Source: Metarhizobium sp964253915
GTDB lineage: Bacteria > Pseudomonadota > Alphaproteobacteria > Rhizobiales > Rhizobiaceae
Direction: 5' to 3'
Length of the DNA: 64,000 nt
NCBI RefSeq assembly: GCF_964253915.1
Contig: NZ_CAXUSG020000004.1
Coordinates: forward strand, 248,001-312,000
The position numbers were made by a program, and so were the translations under genes. Below are positions 25,106 through 33,238 of this stretch, piece after piece. Below the pieces are notes generated by a model that was not told where the DNA came from, made no database searches, and saw only the letters and a program-made list of their open reading frames with translations. Numbering within the stretch: the stretch's first letter is position 1; each line of letters begins with the position of its first letter.

Positions 25106-25143
25106 TTCGCCTCAAGCTGCATGGTCTTGCAGCTTGAGGCGAA
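25106..25143. terminator. bidirectional terminator between MCP and TPR genes
   Basis: A perfect 16-bp stem (25106-25121 with 25128-25143) has a 6-nt loop and is followed on the + strand by ttgtttttc. It lies between two convergent genes and probably serves both. Confidence 0.85.
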
Positions 25144-25150
25144 TTGTTTT

Positions 25151-26026
25151 TCAGGTGGCGCTGCCGCGCGTCCGGGCAAGGCCGTCCTTGGCCGGGGTGT
25201 ATTTCGGATCGAGCCGCAGGGCGTGCGAATAGGATTTCGACGCCTTGGCCTTGTCGCCGCGACGCTCGTAGACGAGAGCCTGGTTGGCCCAGGATTCGGC
25301 GACGTTGCCGTTCAGCTCGATGGCGTGGTTGAAGTCGGCGAAGGCGTTGTCGTCGTCGTTCAGGGCCAGATAGGAGATGCCGCGGCCGTTATAGGGTTCC
25401 GGCGAGTTGGACGACAGGGAAATCGCCTTGGCGAAGTCGTCGATCGCCTTCTCATGCTGGCCGCGCTTCTGCAGGATCAGGCCGCGATTGTGGTAGGCGC
25501 GGCCATCCGTCGTATCGAGCTGGATAGCGCGGTTGAAGTCGTTGAACGCCTCGTCCATGCGGCCGGCCTGGCGATAAAGATTGCCGCGGCCGATATAAGC
25601 GACGTCATAATTGGCGTTGATCTGCAGTGCCGCATTGTAGTCGGCGGCCGCTTCGCCCAGCTTGCCCATGTTGCGATAGACCAGCGCGCGGTTGGCATAG
25701 GCCTGATAGAAGCGCGGGTTGATCTGAATGGCGCGATTGAAATCGTCAAGCGCCCGGCTGAACTGTCCGGCGCGGCCATAAGCGGAGCCGCGGACATTGT
25801 AGCCTTCCGGATCGTTCGGATTGCTGTTGATGACGCCGGACAGGGAGGCGATGTTTTCCTCCGACCCCTGTTCCCTCTCGACCTTGATCATGTCGTCCGT
25901 GGTTGCCGTCTGGCAGCCGGTCAGGGCGCAGGCGGAAAACAGCATCATGACAGCAGCCGAAACGTAGCCGCTGATGGAAAAACGCACCGGGCTCGCCGTC
26001 GTGAAAGAAGCAGATTTGATGGTCAT
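25151..26026 (-). CDS. tetratricopeptide-repeat lipoprotein
   Basis: A 291-residue exported protein. The signal peptide ends in a lipobox (ALTGC), so the mature protein begins with a lipidated Cys in the periplasm. It is followed by about six TPR units of 34 residues, each with the pattern AYxNRGxxxxxxGxxxxAxxDFNxAIxLxP. TPR solenoids bind proteins; NlpI-like roles in envelope proteolysis or cell-wall control are possible but not shown. The start is ATG 26026; a TTG at 26035 is in frame. It is convergent with the chemoreceptor gene. Confidence 0.88.
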   Translation of the reverse strand: MTIKSASFTTASPVRFSISGYVSAAVMMLFSACALTGCQTATTDDMIKVEREQGSEENIASLSGVINSNPNDPEGYNVRGSAYGRAGQFSRALDDFNRAIQINPRFYQAYANRALVYRNMGKLGEAAADYNAALQINANYDVAYIGRGNLYRQAGRMDEAFNDFNRAIQLDTTDGRAYHNRGLILQKRGQHEKAIDDFAKAISLSSNSPEPYNGRGISYLALNDDDNAFADFNHAIELNGNVAESWANQALVYERRGDKAKASKSYSHALRLDPKYTPAKDGLARTRGSAT

Positions 26027-26100
26027 CTCAGCCAATCGTCAGTCTCGCATCGCTACCGGGTGCCAAACATTTTGCCGGTTGCTGTCCCCGCGAGAGAACC

Positions 26101-26133
26101 AAAAAAAGCGGCGGCGAACACATCGCCCCCGCC
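26101..26133 (-). terminator. rpsU terminator
   Basis: Read on the minus strand, a GC-rich stem (GGCGA/TCGCC core plus an outer 4-bp stem after one mismatch) runs into seven T residues, about 37 nt after the rpsU stop. Confidence 0.75.
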
Positions 26134-26169
26134 AGACATGCAATTGGATTACGTCGAAATGACGACGGT

Positions 26170-26397
26170 TCACCGAGCCGAGGGGCGGCTGCTGACAAGG
26201 CCTTCGCGGATGGCGCGCTTGCGCGCCAGCTTGCGAACGCGGCTCAGAGCTTCCGCCTTTTCACGGACACGCTTTTCGGAGGGCTTCTCGAAGTGGTCCC
26301 GCATCTTCATTTCGCGGAAAATGCCCTCGCGCTGCAATTTCTTTTTCAGAACGCGGAGCGCCTGATCGACATTGTTATCGCGGACAAGTACCTGCAC
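26170..26397 (-). CDS. rpsU: 30S ribosomal protein S21
   Basis: A 75-residue basic protein identical in pattern to bacterial S21: QVLVRDNNVDQALRVLKKKL, then REGIFREMKMRDHFEKPSEK and an Arg/Lys-rich tail. S21 belongs to the 30S platform and assists initiation near the anti-Shine-Dalgarno end of 16S rRNA. The start codon is GTG at 26397, with AAGGA upstream. An upstream in-frame start at 26454 would add an extension without family support. The transcript is monocistronic, with its own terminator at 26101-26133. Confidence 0.95.
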   Translation of the reverse strand: MQVLVRDNNVDQALRVLKKKLQREGIFREMKMRDHFEKPSEKRVREKAEALSRVRKLARKRAIREGLVSSRPSAR

Positions 26398-26692
26398 GTG
26401 AAATCCCGTTCCTTCGTTTGATTTTGGTGTCGGAGTGCAGAAAACTCCAGACAATAAACATAACGCTCGCGCGGGCGGAGCCCGGCGATTTCGGAGCGCA
26501 TTAACAGATCGAAACCGAAAAGTCCAGTGAGCATGTTGTTTTGCCCGGGATAAAACCCTATGCCGTCACAAGACGGAGCCGCGTGTCGAAAGCCGGGCTT
26601 GAATGCGTCGCAAAAGAGCCGTTGTGTCGGGATTGGATTTGCGATTTCTTGTCCCGACCATTTTGGGCCTGATCCACAGGAGTAAGACGCGA
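26398..26692. promoter_or_regulatory. divergent promoter region between rpsU and soxB
   Basis: About 295 bases carrying the rpsU leader on one side and the soxB leader on the other, with CAGGAG at 26678-26683 as the soxB ribosome-binding site. No credible gene, riboswitch fold or clear operator was seen. Confidence 0.4.
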
Positions 26693-27946
26693 ATGCGCAA
26701 ATATTCGGTTTTTGCCGTCGTCCGTGAGGCGATGCGCGGACACAAGGGCTGGGAGGCGCAATGGGCCTCGCCCGAGCCGCGCAAGGAATACGACGCCATC
26801 ATCGTTGGCGGTGGCGGCCACGGCCTGGGCGCTGCCTATTATCTTGCCAAGGAACACGGCATCACCAATGTCGCGGTTCTGGAAAAGGGCTGGATCGGCG
26901 GCGGCAACACCGGCCGCAACACGACGATCATCCGCTCGAACTATCTCTATGAAGAGAGCATGGACATCTACGAACATGCCCTCAAGCTATGGGAAGGCCT
27001 GAGCCAGGATCTCAACTACAACGTCATGTATTCGCCGCGCGGCGTCATGATGCTGTCGCATAACATTCACGACCAGCAGTCGTTCAAGCGTCACGTGCAC
27101 GCCAACCGGCTTTACGGCATCGACAATGAATGGCTGACGCCGGAGCAGGCAAAAGCCTATTGCCCGCCGCTCGACATATCGAAGACTGCCCGTTACCCGA
27201 TCAACGGTGCTGCCTTGCAGCGCCGCGGCGGCACCGCCCGCCACGATGCGGTTGCCTGGGGATATGCCCGCGGCGCATCCGATCGCGGCGTGCACATCAT
27301 CCAGAATTGCGAAGTCACCGCCATTCGCCGTGGCCCTGATGGCGCCGTCATCGGCGTCGATACCAATCGCGGTTTCATCGGCGCCAAGAAGATCGGCGTG
27401 TCGGCGGCCGGCCACACCTCGGTCATCATGAACATGGCGGATGTGCGCGTGCCGCTGCAGTCGAGCCCGCTGCAGGCGCTGGTGTCCGAGCCGCTGAAGC
27501 CGATCTTCCCCTGCGTCGTCATGTCGAACACCGTGCATGCCTATATCTCGCAGTCCGACAAGGGCGAGCTTGTCATCGGCGCCGGCACCGACCAGTATAA
27601 TTCCTATTCCCAGACCGGCGGCATCCAGATCATCGAGCACACGCTCGATGCCATCTGCGAACTCTTCCCGATGTTCCGCCGCGTCAAGATGATGCGCCAG
27701 TGGGGCGGTATCGTCGACAACACGCCGGACCGTTCGGCGATCCAGGACGTCACGCCGGTTCCGGGCCTGTTCGTCAATTGCGGCTGGGGCACCGGCGGCT
27801 TCAAGGCGACGCCGGGTTCGGCGCATCTTTTCGCGCATCTGATCGCCCGCGGCGAGCCGCACCGGCTGGCAGCCGGCCTGACGCTCGACCGTTTCCGCAC
27901 CGGCCGCCTGATCGACGAAGCGGCAGCAGCGGCTGTGGCGCACTGA
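26693..27946 (+). CDS. soxB: sarcosine oxidase subunit beta
   Basis: A 417-residue flavoprotein subunit of heterotetrameric sarcosine oxidase, which demethylates sarcosine to glycine with formation of H2O2 and methylene-tetrahydrofolate. The FAD dinucleotide motif is IIVGGGGHGLGAAYYL (about residues 36-51). GGTARHDAVAWGYARGA holds His184, equivalent to the covalent FMN-binding His of the family. The C-terminal GWGTGGFKATPGSA is also typical. Start ATG 26693 has CAGGAG upstream and gives the usual family length. It is the first gene of the sox operon; its stop overlaps the next ATG by one base. Confidence 0.97.
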   Translation: MRKYSVFAVVREAMRGHKGWEAQWASPEPRKEYDAIIVGGGGHGLGAAYYLAKEHGITNVAVLEKGWIGGGNTGRNTTIIRSNYLYEESMDIYEHALKLWEGLSQDLNYNVMYSPRGVMMLSHNIHDQQSFKRHVHANRLYGIDNEWLTPEQAKAYCPPLDISKTARYPINGAALQRRGGTARHDAVAWGYARGASDRGVHIIQNCEVTAIRRGPDGAVIGVDTNRGFIGAKKIGVSAAGHTSVIMNMADVRVPLQSSPLQALVSEPLKPIFPCVVMSNTVHAYISQSDKGELVIGAGTDQYNSYSQTGGIQIIEHTLDAICELFPMFRRVKMMRQWGGIVDNTPDRSAIQDVTPVPGLFVNCGWGTGGFKATPGSAHLFAHLIARGEPHRLAAGLTLDRFRTGRLIDEAAAAAVAH

Positions 27947-28353
27947 TGATGGCCTCACTCCTGCCGATCGCCGCCCTGTCGGTTCTGCCGGCAAGTCCCG
28001 CGGGAGATTATTTCCCGGGCGTGGGCGATTTTCGTGCGCAGGAGATCAAGAAGGTCCAGAGCGAGAAGGACTGGCCGTTTACCGCCGAGGGCGGCCTGCT
28101 GATGTGTGCCTACGTGCTCAAGGAGCCGACGGTCTATTTCGTGCCGGACCATCCGGAAGGCGAGACGCCCAGGCCCTACCACATCAGCTACGACGTGGCG
28201 GCGATGGCCTTCGTCAACATCGGCCAGACCGATGTGTTGAAGCCTTACGACTCGCTTGAACAATTGCTGGACAGGATGACGCCCTATGTCGCGCTGGGGC
28301 GGCGCCTGTGTGAACAACCCGCCGGGACGGTGATCCCGGACACCGAACTTTAG
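27946..28353 (+). CDS. YebY/DUF2511-like small protein inside the sox operon
   Basis: A 135-residue protein whose ATG shares one base with the soxB stop (TGATG), so it is translated with soxB. A weak hydrophobic start (LLPIAALSVLPASPAG) could be a signal peptide, though it lacks positive charges. The body resembles the YebY/DUF2511 pattern as I recall it: a KDWPFT element, then LLMC, a short Tyr-containing strand, and a late LGRRLC with a second Cys. It is not one of the four known sarcosine oxidase subunits. Function unknown. The family match is tentative. Confidence 0.65.
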   Translation: MMASLLPIAALSVLPASPAGDYFPGVGDFRAQEIKKVQSEKDWPFTAEGGLLMCAYVLKEPTVYFVPDHPEGETPRPYHISYDVAAMAFVNIGQTDVLKPYDSLEQLLDRMTPYVALGRRLCEQPAGTVIPDTEL

Positions 28354-28368
28354 AGACAGGTCAGGACG

Positions 28369-28710
28369 ATGCTTCTCATCTATTGCCCCTATTGCGAAGA
28401 AGAGCGCTCCGAGCTCGAATTCCGCGGCGCCGGCGACGCCCATATCGCCCGGTCGGCCAACATCGCCGCGATCTCCGACGAGGAGTTCGAGGCCTATTTC
28501 TTCCTGCGCGAGAACCCGAAAGGGATGATCTTCGAGCGCTGGCGCCACATCCATGGCTGCGGCCGCTTCTTCAACGCCGCGCGCGACACGGTCAGCGACC
28601 GTTTTGTCAAGACCTACAAGGCCGGCGAGCCGAAGCCGGATCTCTATCCCGCGCCGGCCACAGCCGCCACTGTCGAAACCTACGAGGCCCTGGAAGGAGA
28701 CGCCCAATGA
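28369..28710 (+). CDS. soxD: sarcosine oxidase subunit delta
   Basis: A 113-residue subunit with the zinc-binding set typical of SoxD: Cys6 and Cys9 (YCPYC) with the HIHGC stretch (His60/His62, Cys64). It forms part of the heterotetramer and contacts the alpha subunit. Its stop codon overlaps the soxA start (ATGA). It lies 15 nt after the YebY-like gene. Confidence 0.95.
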   Translation: MLLIYCPYCEEERSELEFRGAGDAHIARSANIAAISDEEFEAYFFLRENPKGMIFERWRHIHGCGRFFNAARDTVSDRFVKTYKAGEPKPDLYPAPATAATVETYEALEGDAQ

Positions 28711-31700
28711 GCGGCGCCAATCGTATCGCCGGCAAGGGCCGCCTGACGCCCGCCCGCACCGCCCGTTTCACCTTCGACGGCAAGAGCTACACGGCACTGC
28801 AGGGCGATACCGTCGCCTCGGCGCTCCTGGCCAATGGCGTGCATCTGCTCGGCCGCTCGTTCAAATACCACCGTCCGCGCGGCATCCTGTCGGCCGGTCC
28901 GGAAGAGCCGAATGCCCTGCTCGACGTCTCGCGCGATAGCGCCCGCCGCCAGCCGAACGTCCGCGCCACGGTGCAGGAAGTCTTTGACGGCATGAAGGCT
29001 GAATCGCAGAACCGCTGGCCGTCGCTCGCCTTCGATGTCGGCGCGGTCAATGATCTGATGTCGCCGTTCTTCGCCGCCGGTTTCTACTACAAGACCTTCA
29101 TGTGGCCGAAGAAGGCCTGGCACGGCATCTACGAACCCTTCATCCGCCGCGCGGCCGGTCTCGGTGTCGCGCCGACCGAAGCCGACCCGGATCACTATGC
29201 CAGCCGCTACGCCCATTGCGACGTGCTGGTGGTCGGTGCCGGCGTTGCCGGCCTTGCGGCGGCCTTGGCCGCGGCTGAAGCCGGTGCCCGTGTCATCCTC
29301 GTCGACGAGCAGCCGGAAGTCGGCGGTGCCTTGCATTTCGACAATGGCCTCACCGTCAACGGCCAGTCCGGTTACGACTGGGCGCAGACGACGGCGGCCC
29401 GGCTTGCCACCCTGCCGAATGTGCAGGTGCTGACGCGCACGACGGCCTTCGGCTATTACAACCACAATTTCGTGGCACTTGCCGAACGCGTCACCGATCA
29501 TATGGCCAAGCTAGGCAAGCAGTTGCCGCGTGAGCGTCTATGGCAGGTCCGCGCCAAGCGCGTCATCCTGGCGACCGGCGCTATCGAGCGCCACATGGTT
29601 TTCCCGAACAACGACCGCCCGGGTATCATGCTCGCTTCGGCCGGCCGCACGTTCCTCAACCACTTCGGTGTTGCCGTCGGTGCCAAGGTCGGCGTCTACA
29701 CCGCCCATGATTCCGCCTATGAAGCGGCCTTCGACCTGAAGAATGCCGGCGTCGCCATCGCGGCCATCGTCGATTCGCGGGACAATCCGGGTGCAGCGGT
29801 GCTGGCGGAAGCGCGGCGGCTCGGCATCGAGGTGCTGACCGGCCATTCCGTCGTCAACACCTCCGGCCGGCTGCGCATCTCCTCCATGCAGGTCGCCCGC
29901 AACGGTGGCGGCTCGCCGCAGAAGATCGTCGTCGATGCGCTCTTGGTTTCCGCCGGCTGGACGCCGTCTGTGCACCTGTTCTCGCAGTCGCGCGGCAAGC
30001 TCTCCTTCGAAGGCGAAAAGCAGCGGTTCCTGCCGGGCACCTATGCCCAGGACAGCCTCTCCGTCGGCGCCTGCAACGGCACTGACGAGCTGCAGGCTGC
30101 CATCGAGGAAGCGCTCGCTGCCGGCGAGTTGATGGCCCGCGCCACCGGGGCTGCCGGCGGCAATGCCATATCGCTCTCCGGCGAAGCGGCCTTCGAATGG
30201 ACCGGCGGCATGATCGGCGCTTCGGAAGGGGCAGGGCCGGACACCACGGTCAAGGCCTTCATCGACTTCCAGCACGATGTCTGCGCCAAGGACATTCGTC
30301 TGGCGGTACGCGAAGGCATGCACTCGATCGAGCACATCAAGCGCTTCACCACCAACGGCATGGCTTCCGACCAGGGCAAGCTGTCGAACATGCACGGTCT
30401 GGCGATCGCAGCTGAAGCGCTCGACCGCCCGATCCCGCAGGTCGGCCTCACCACCTTCCGCCAGCCCTATACGCCGGTCACCTTCGGCACGATCATCAGC
30501 CATTCGCGCGGGGCGCTCTTCGATCCCGCCCGCAAGACGCCGATGCATGCCTGGGAAGAGGCGCACGGCGCCGAATTCGAGGATGTTGGCAACTGGAAGC
30601 GTGCGTGGTTCTACCCGAAGGCGGGTGAAACCATGCACGAGGCGGTCAACCGCGAATGCAAGACGGTGCGCACCACCGCCGGCCTGTTCGATGCCTCGAC
30701 GCTCGGCAAGATCGAGGTCGTCGGCCCGGATGCGGCCACCTTCCTCAACCTGCTCTACACCAACGCATGGGACACCTTGAAGCCCGGCCGCTGCCGCTAC
30801 GGCATCATGACCCGTGAAGATGGCTATGTGTATGACGATGGCGTCGTCGGCCGTCTTGCCGAAGACCGCTTCCACGTCACCACCACGACGGGCGGTGCGC
30901 CGCGCGTGCTGCACCACATGGAAGACTACCTGCAGACGGAATTCCCGCATCTGAAGGTCTGGCTGACCTCGACCACGGAACAGTGGGCGGTCATTGCCGT
31001 CCAGGGTCCGAAGGCGCGCGAGATCCTCGCGCCGCTGGTCGAAGGTATCGATCTGTCTGCGGATGCTTTCCCGCATATGAGCGTTGCAGAAGGCAAGATC
31101 TGCGGTGTGCCGACCCGGCTCTTCCGCGTTTCCTTCACCGGCGAGCTCGGATTCGAAGTCAACGTGCCGGCCGATTTCGGCCAGGCCGTCTGGGAGGCGA
31201 TCTGGGCGCAGGCCGAACCGCAGGGTGCCTGTGCCTACGGCACGGAAACCATGCACGTGCTGCGCGCCGAAAAGGGCTACATCATCGTCGGGCAGGACAC
31301 CGACGGCACGGTAACCCCGGATGATGCCGGCGTCGCCTGGGCTGTCTCGAAGAAGAAGGCCGATTTCGTCGGCATTCGTGGCCTCAAGCGCCCGGACCTG
31401 ATGCGGGAAGGCCGCAAGCAGCTCGTCGGCCTGATCACCAAGGATCCGTCCGTGGTGCTGGAAGAAGGCGCGCAGATCGTCGCCGATCCCAACCAGCCGA
31501 AGCCGATGACCATGCTCGGCCATGTCACCTCGTCCTACTGGTCGGAAAATTGCGGCCGCTCAATCGCCTTTGCGCTCGTCGCCGGCGGTCGCGCCCGTGT
31601 CGGCCAGACGCTGTACATCCCGATGCCGGACCGCACCATCGCTGCAGAGGTGACCGACACCGTGTTCTTTGACAAGGAAGGAGCCCGTATCAATGGCTGA
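28707..31700 (+). CDS. soxA: sarcosine oxidase subunit alpha
   Basis: A 997-residue subunit. An N-terminal ferredoxin-like segment (FDGKSYTALQGDTVASALL, then FKYHRPRGI) is followed by a nucleotide-binding Rossmann domain (VVGAGVAGLAAALAAAEAG near residue 172) that holds NAD+. The C-terminal half is a GcvT-like tetrahydrofolate-binding domain (TTAGLFDASTLGKIEV, GELGFEVNVPADFG) which takes the one-carbon unit. The length matches the family. The end overlaps soxG by 8 nt. Confidence 0.97.
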   Translation: MSGANRIAGKGRLTPARTARFTFDGKSYTALQGDTVASALLANGVHLLGRSFKYHRPRGILSAGPEEPNALLDVSRDSARRQPNVRATVQEVFDGMKAESQNRWPSLAFDVGAVNDLMSPFFAAGFYYKTFMWPKKAWHGIYEPFIRRAAGLGVAPTEADPDHYASRYAHCDVLVVGAGVAGLAAALAAAEAGARVILVDEQPEVGGALHFDNGLTVNGQSGYDWAQTTAARLATLPNVQVLTRTTAFGYYNHNFVALAERVTDHMAKLGKQLPRERLWQVRAKRVILATGAIERHMVFPNNDRPGIMLASAGRTFLNHFGVAVGAKVGVYTAHDSAYEAAFDLKNAGVAIAAIVDSRDNPGAAVLAEARRLGIEVLTGHSVVNTSGRLRISSMQVARNGGGSPQKIVVDALLVSAGWTPSVHLFSQSRGKLSFEGEKQRFLPGTYAQDSLSVGACNGTDELQAAIEEALAAGELMARATGAAGGNAISLSGEAAFEWTGGMIGASEGAGPDTTVKAFIDFQHDVCAKDIRLAVREGMHSIEHIKRFTTNGMASDQGKLSNMHGLAIAAEALDRPIPQVGLTTFRQPYTPVTFGTIISHSRGALFDPARKTPMHAWEEAHGAEFEDVGNWKRAWFYPKAGETMHEAVNRECKTVRTTAGLFDASTLGKIEVVGPDAATFLNLLYTNAWDTLKPGRCRYGIMTREDGYVYDDGVVGRLAEDRFHVTTTTGGAPRVLHHMEDYLQTEFPHLKVWLTSTTEQWAVIAVQGPKAREILAPLVEGIDLSADAFPHMSVAEGKICGVPTRLFRVSFTGELGFEVNVPADFGQAVWEAIWAQAEPQGACAYGTETMHVLRAEKGYIIVGQDTDGTVTPDDAGVAWAVSKKKADFVGIRGLKRPDLMREGRKQLVGLITKDPSVVLEEGAQIVADPNQPKPMTMLGHVTSSYWSENCGRSIAFALVAGGRARVGQTLYIPMPDRTIAAEVTDTVFFDKEGARING

Positions 31701-32247
31701 CCTGACGCAAGCTCTTCGCCGCGCACCGCTTTCGGGCGTCCACGGTGGCTCCTCCACCGTCCGCCTGACGCCTGCTGCCCCGGCAAGCCGTATCGCGCTG
31801 CGCGCCGGGCCGGATGCCGTCTTCGCCCTTTCCGGTGCCCTCGGCCTCGACCTGCCGACACGCCCGAAGGGTTCCGCCTCCGCCAACGGCCGCACCGCCA
31901 TCTGGCTCGGCCCGGACGAATGGCTGGTGATCGACGAGAATGGCGCTGACCTCGTTGCCGCAGCCGGCTCGTCCGGTACGCTGCATGCGGCGACCGACGT
32001 TTCGCATCGCAACACGGCCATCATCGTCTCCGGCCCAGGCGCCGGAACGGCGATCAATGCCGGTTGCCCGCAGGACCTGTCGCTCGCCGTCTTCCCGGTG
32101 GGCGCCTGCTCGCGCACCATTCTCGGCAAGGCCGAAATCGTGCTCCTGCGTCTCGCCGAGGATACGTTCCGCGTCGAATGCTGGCGGTCTTTCTCGACCT
32201 ATGTTTTCGGCATGCTGGCGGAAGGTGCGGAAGACGCGGGCGCTTGA
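31693..32247 (+). CDS. soxG: sarcosine oxidase subunit gamma
   Basis: A 184-residue GcvT-fold subunit with the patterns WLGPDEWLVI, ATDVSHRNTAIIVSGPGA and RVECWRSFSTYVFGML, which are standard for SoxG. It completes the heterotetrameric enzyme and is the last sox gene in the operon. ATG 31693 lies within the end of soxA (8-nt overlap). A long imperfect inverted repeat follows at 32255-32335. Confidence 0.94.
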   Translation: MADLTQALRRAPLSGVHGGSSTVRLTPAAPASRIALRAGPDAVFALSGALGLDLPTRPKGSASANGRTAIWLGPDEWLVIDENGADLVAAAGSSGTLHAATDVSHRNTAIIVSGPGAGTAINAGCPQDLSLAVFPVGACSRTILGKAEIVLLRLAEDTFRVECWRSFSTYVFGMLAEGAEDAGA

Positions 32248-32254
32248 GCGCTGA

Positions 32255-32335
32255 AATGAAAATCGCTGCTTTTGAACTAACCAGCGAAGTTGGATGTCCG
32301 GCTTTGGAGGGTTAGTTCAAAGCGATGATTTCATT
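32255..32335. terminator. long imperfect inverted repeat, probable bidirectional terminator
   Basis: The arms 32255-32282 and 32310-32335 pair over about 25 bases with a few mismatches (AATGAAAATCG.. with ..CGATGATTTCATT, and GAACTAACC with GGTTAGTTC). The loop is about 27 nt. It lies between the convergent ends of soxG and the tiny membrane gene, and even contains that gene's stop codon. No strong T-run is present, so its role as a terminator is inferred from position. Confidence 0.5.
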
Positions 32336-32459
32336 CGCCCGGCTTGGGCGCATGGCGATGCCGCTTTATGTCCCATTCATGAAGACGCATCGCCATATAG
32401 GCGAGGAGAACCACGCTTGCAGGCGTCACAACGAAAGCGAGTGTCCATATGTCCATCAT
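32331..32459 (-). CDS. 42-residue single-helix membrane protein
   Basis: A tiny open frame (MMDIWTLAFVVTPASVVLLA, then a basic His-rich tail RHRHAPKPGE) with one clear transmembrane helix. Its ATG overlaps the stop of the upstream 77-residue gene (ATGA), which supports real translation. The short basic tail after the helix places the C-terminus in the cytoplasm. No family was recognised. The longer reading of this frame to 32624 has no coding character upstream of the coupled ATG. Confidence 0.55.
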   Translation of the reverse strand: MMDIWTLAFVVTPASVVLLAYMAMRLHEWDIKRHRHAPKPGE

Positions 32460-32689
32460 GCCAATCCCGTGAGGGTGCGTCTCGCCATCAAATGTAATGC
32501 AATGGCAGCTAAAAACCAACCCGCGATGCCAAAAGCGAAACGAAGCGTCGAGATACTGCTGCCGAAGTTTCCGATATTGTAGAGATATCCCGCCAAGGGC
32601 GTCGCGATGCCAACTGTAAAGCATGCGGTCGAAGCGCGGTCGAGCGCATTTGCGAGAAGCTTCGTTTTTTCATTGTCGATCAGTGGCAT
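32456..32689 (-). CDS. 77-residue two-helix membrane protein
   Basis: A small protein with a charged start (MPLIDNEKTKLLANALDRAS) and two hydrophobic segments (ACFTVGIATPLAGYLYNIG and LRFAFGIAGWFLAAIALHLM), ending in an Arg-rich turn. It is coupled to the 42-residue gene. No name is offered. Paired tiny membrane proteins of this kind are often accessory subunits or modulators of a larger membrane protein, but none is adjacent. Confidence 0.6.
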   Translation of the reverse strand: MPLIDNEKTKLLANALDRASTACFTVGIATPLAGYLYNIGNFGSSISTLRFAFGIAGWFLAAIALHLMARRTLTGLA

Positions 32690-32707
32690 GCCCCAATCTT
32701 TGGTCGT

Positions 32708-33196
32708 TCACACATTCTCCGGCCGATCCTTCGGGTCGAACTGCACCAGCGTCAGCCAGGTCGCCGTCAGCGCCGGCTTACGTTCCTTTTCGATCTCGAC
32801 GGAGACGTCGTAGGTGATCATCAAGAGGCCGGCGCCACGGAAACGGGCTTCGGCCAGCGAAAAATGTCCCCGCACCCGCGCGCCACATTTGACGGGCGAC
32901 ATGAAGCGCACCTTGTCGAAGCCGTAGTTGATCCCCATCGTCTGTTCACGGATTTTCGGCGCGCCTTCGTAGCTCATGGTGGAAAGCAGCGACAGCGTCA
33001 GGAAACCATGGGCAATGGTGCCGCCAAAAGGCGTTTCCGCGCGGGCTCGCTCGGCATCGACATGGATAAACTGATAGTCGTCGGTCGCCTCGGCGAAGAT
33101 ATCGATCTTTTTCTGGTCGACGGTAATCCAGGAGGAAACGCCCAATTCCTTGCCGACAAGGCCGTTGATATCACACAGCGATATTTCCTGGAGCAT
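32708..33196 (-). CDS. MaoC-family (NodN-like) hydratase
   Basis: A 162-residue hot-dog-fold protein. The MaoC hydratase-2 motif is visible as FAEATDDYQFIHVD followed by PFGGTIAHGFLTLSLL, placing the catalytic Asp/His pair as in (R)-specific enoyl-CoA hydratases. Length and sequence resemble the nodulation-associated NodN group. It sits downstream of glgX on the same strand, separated by 42 nt. A link with the glycogen operon is only by position. Confidence 0.88.
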   Translation of the reverse strand: MLQEISLCDINGLVGKELGVSSWITVDQKKIDIFAEATDDYQFIHVDAERARAETPFGGTIAHGFLTLSLLSTMSYEGAPKIREQTMGINYGFDKVRFMSPVKCGARVRGHFSLAEARFRGAGLLMITYDVSVEIEKERKPALTATWLTLVQFDPKDRPENV

Positions 33197-33238
33197 ATTC
33201 GATTTCCGTTCTGGCGGCTGGCGGGGCGTTGAGGGGGG

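Noticed and set aside
29538..31523. Open frame on the - strand opposite soxA
   Set aside because: soxA is complete and in operon context; the antisense frame has no support.
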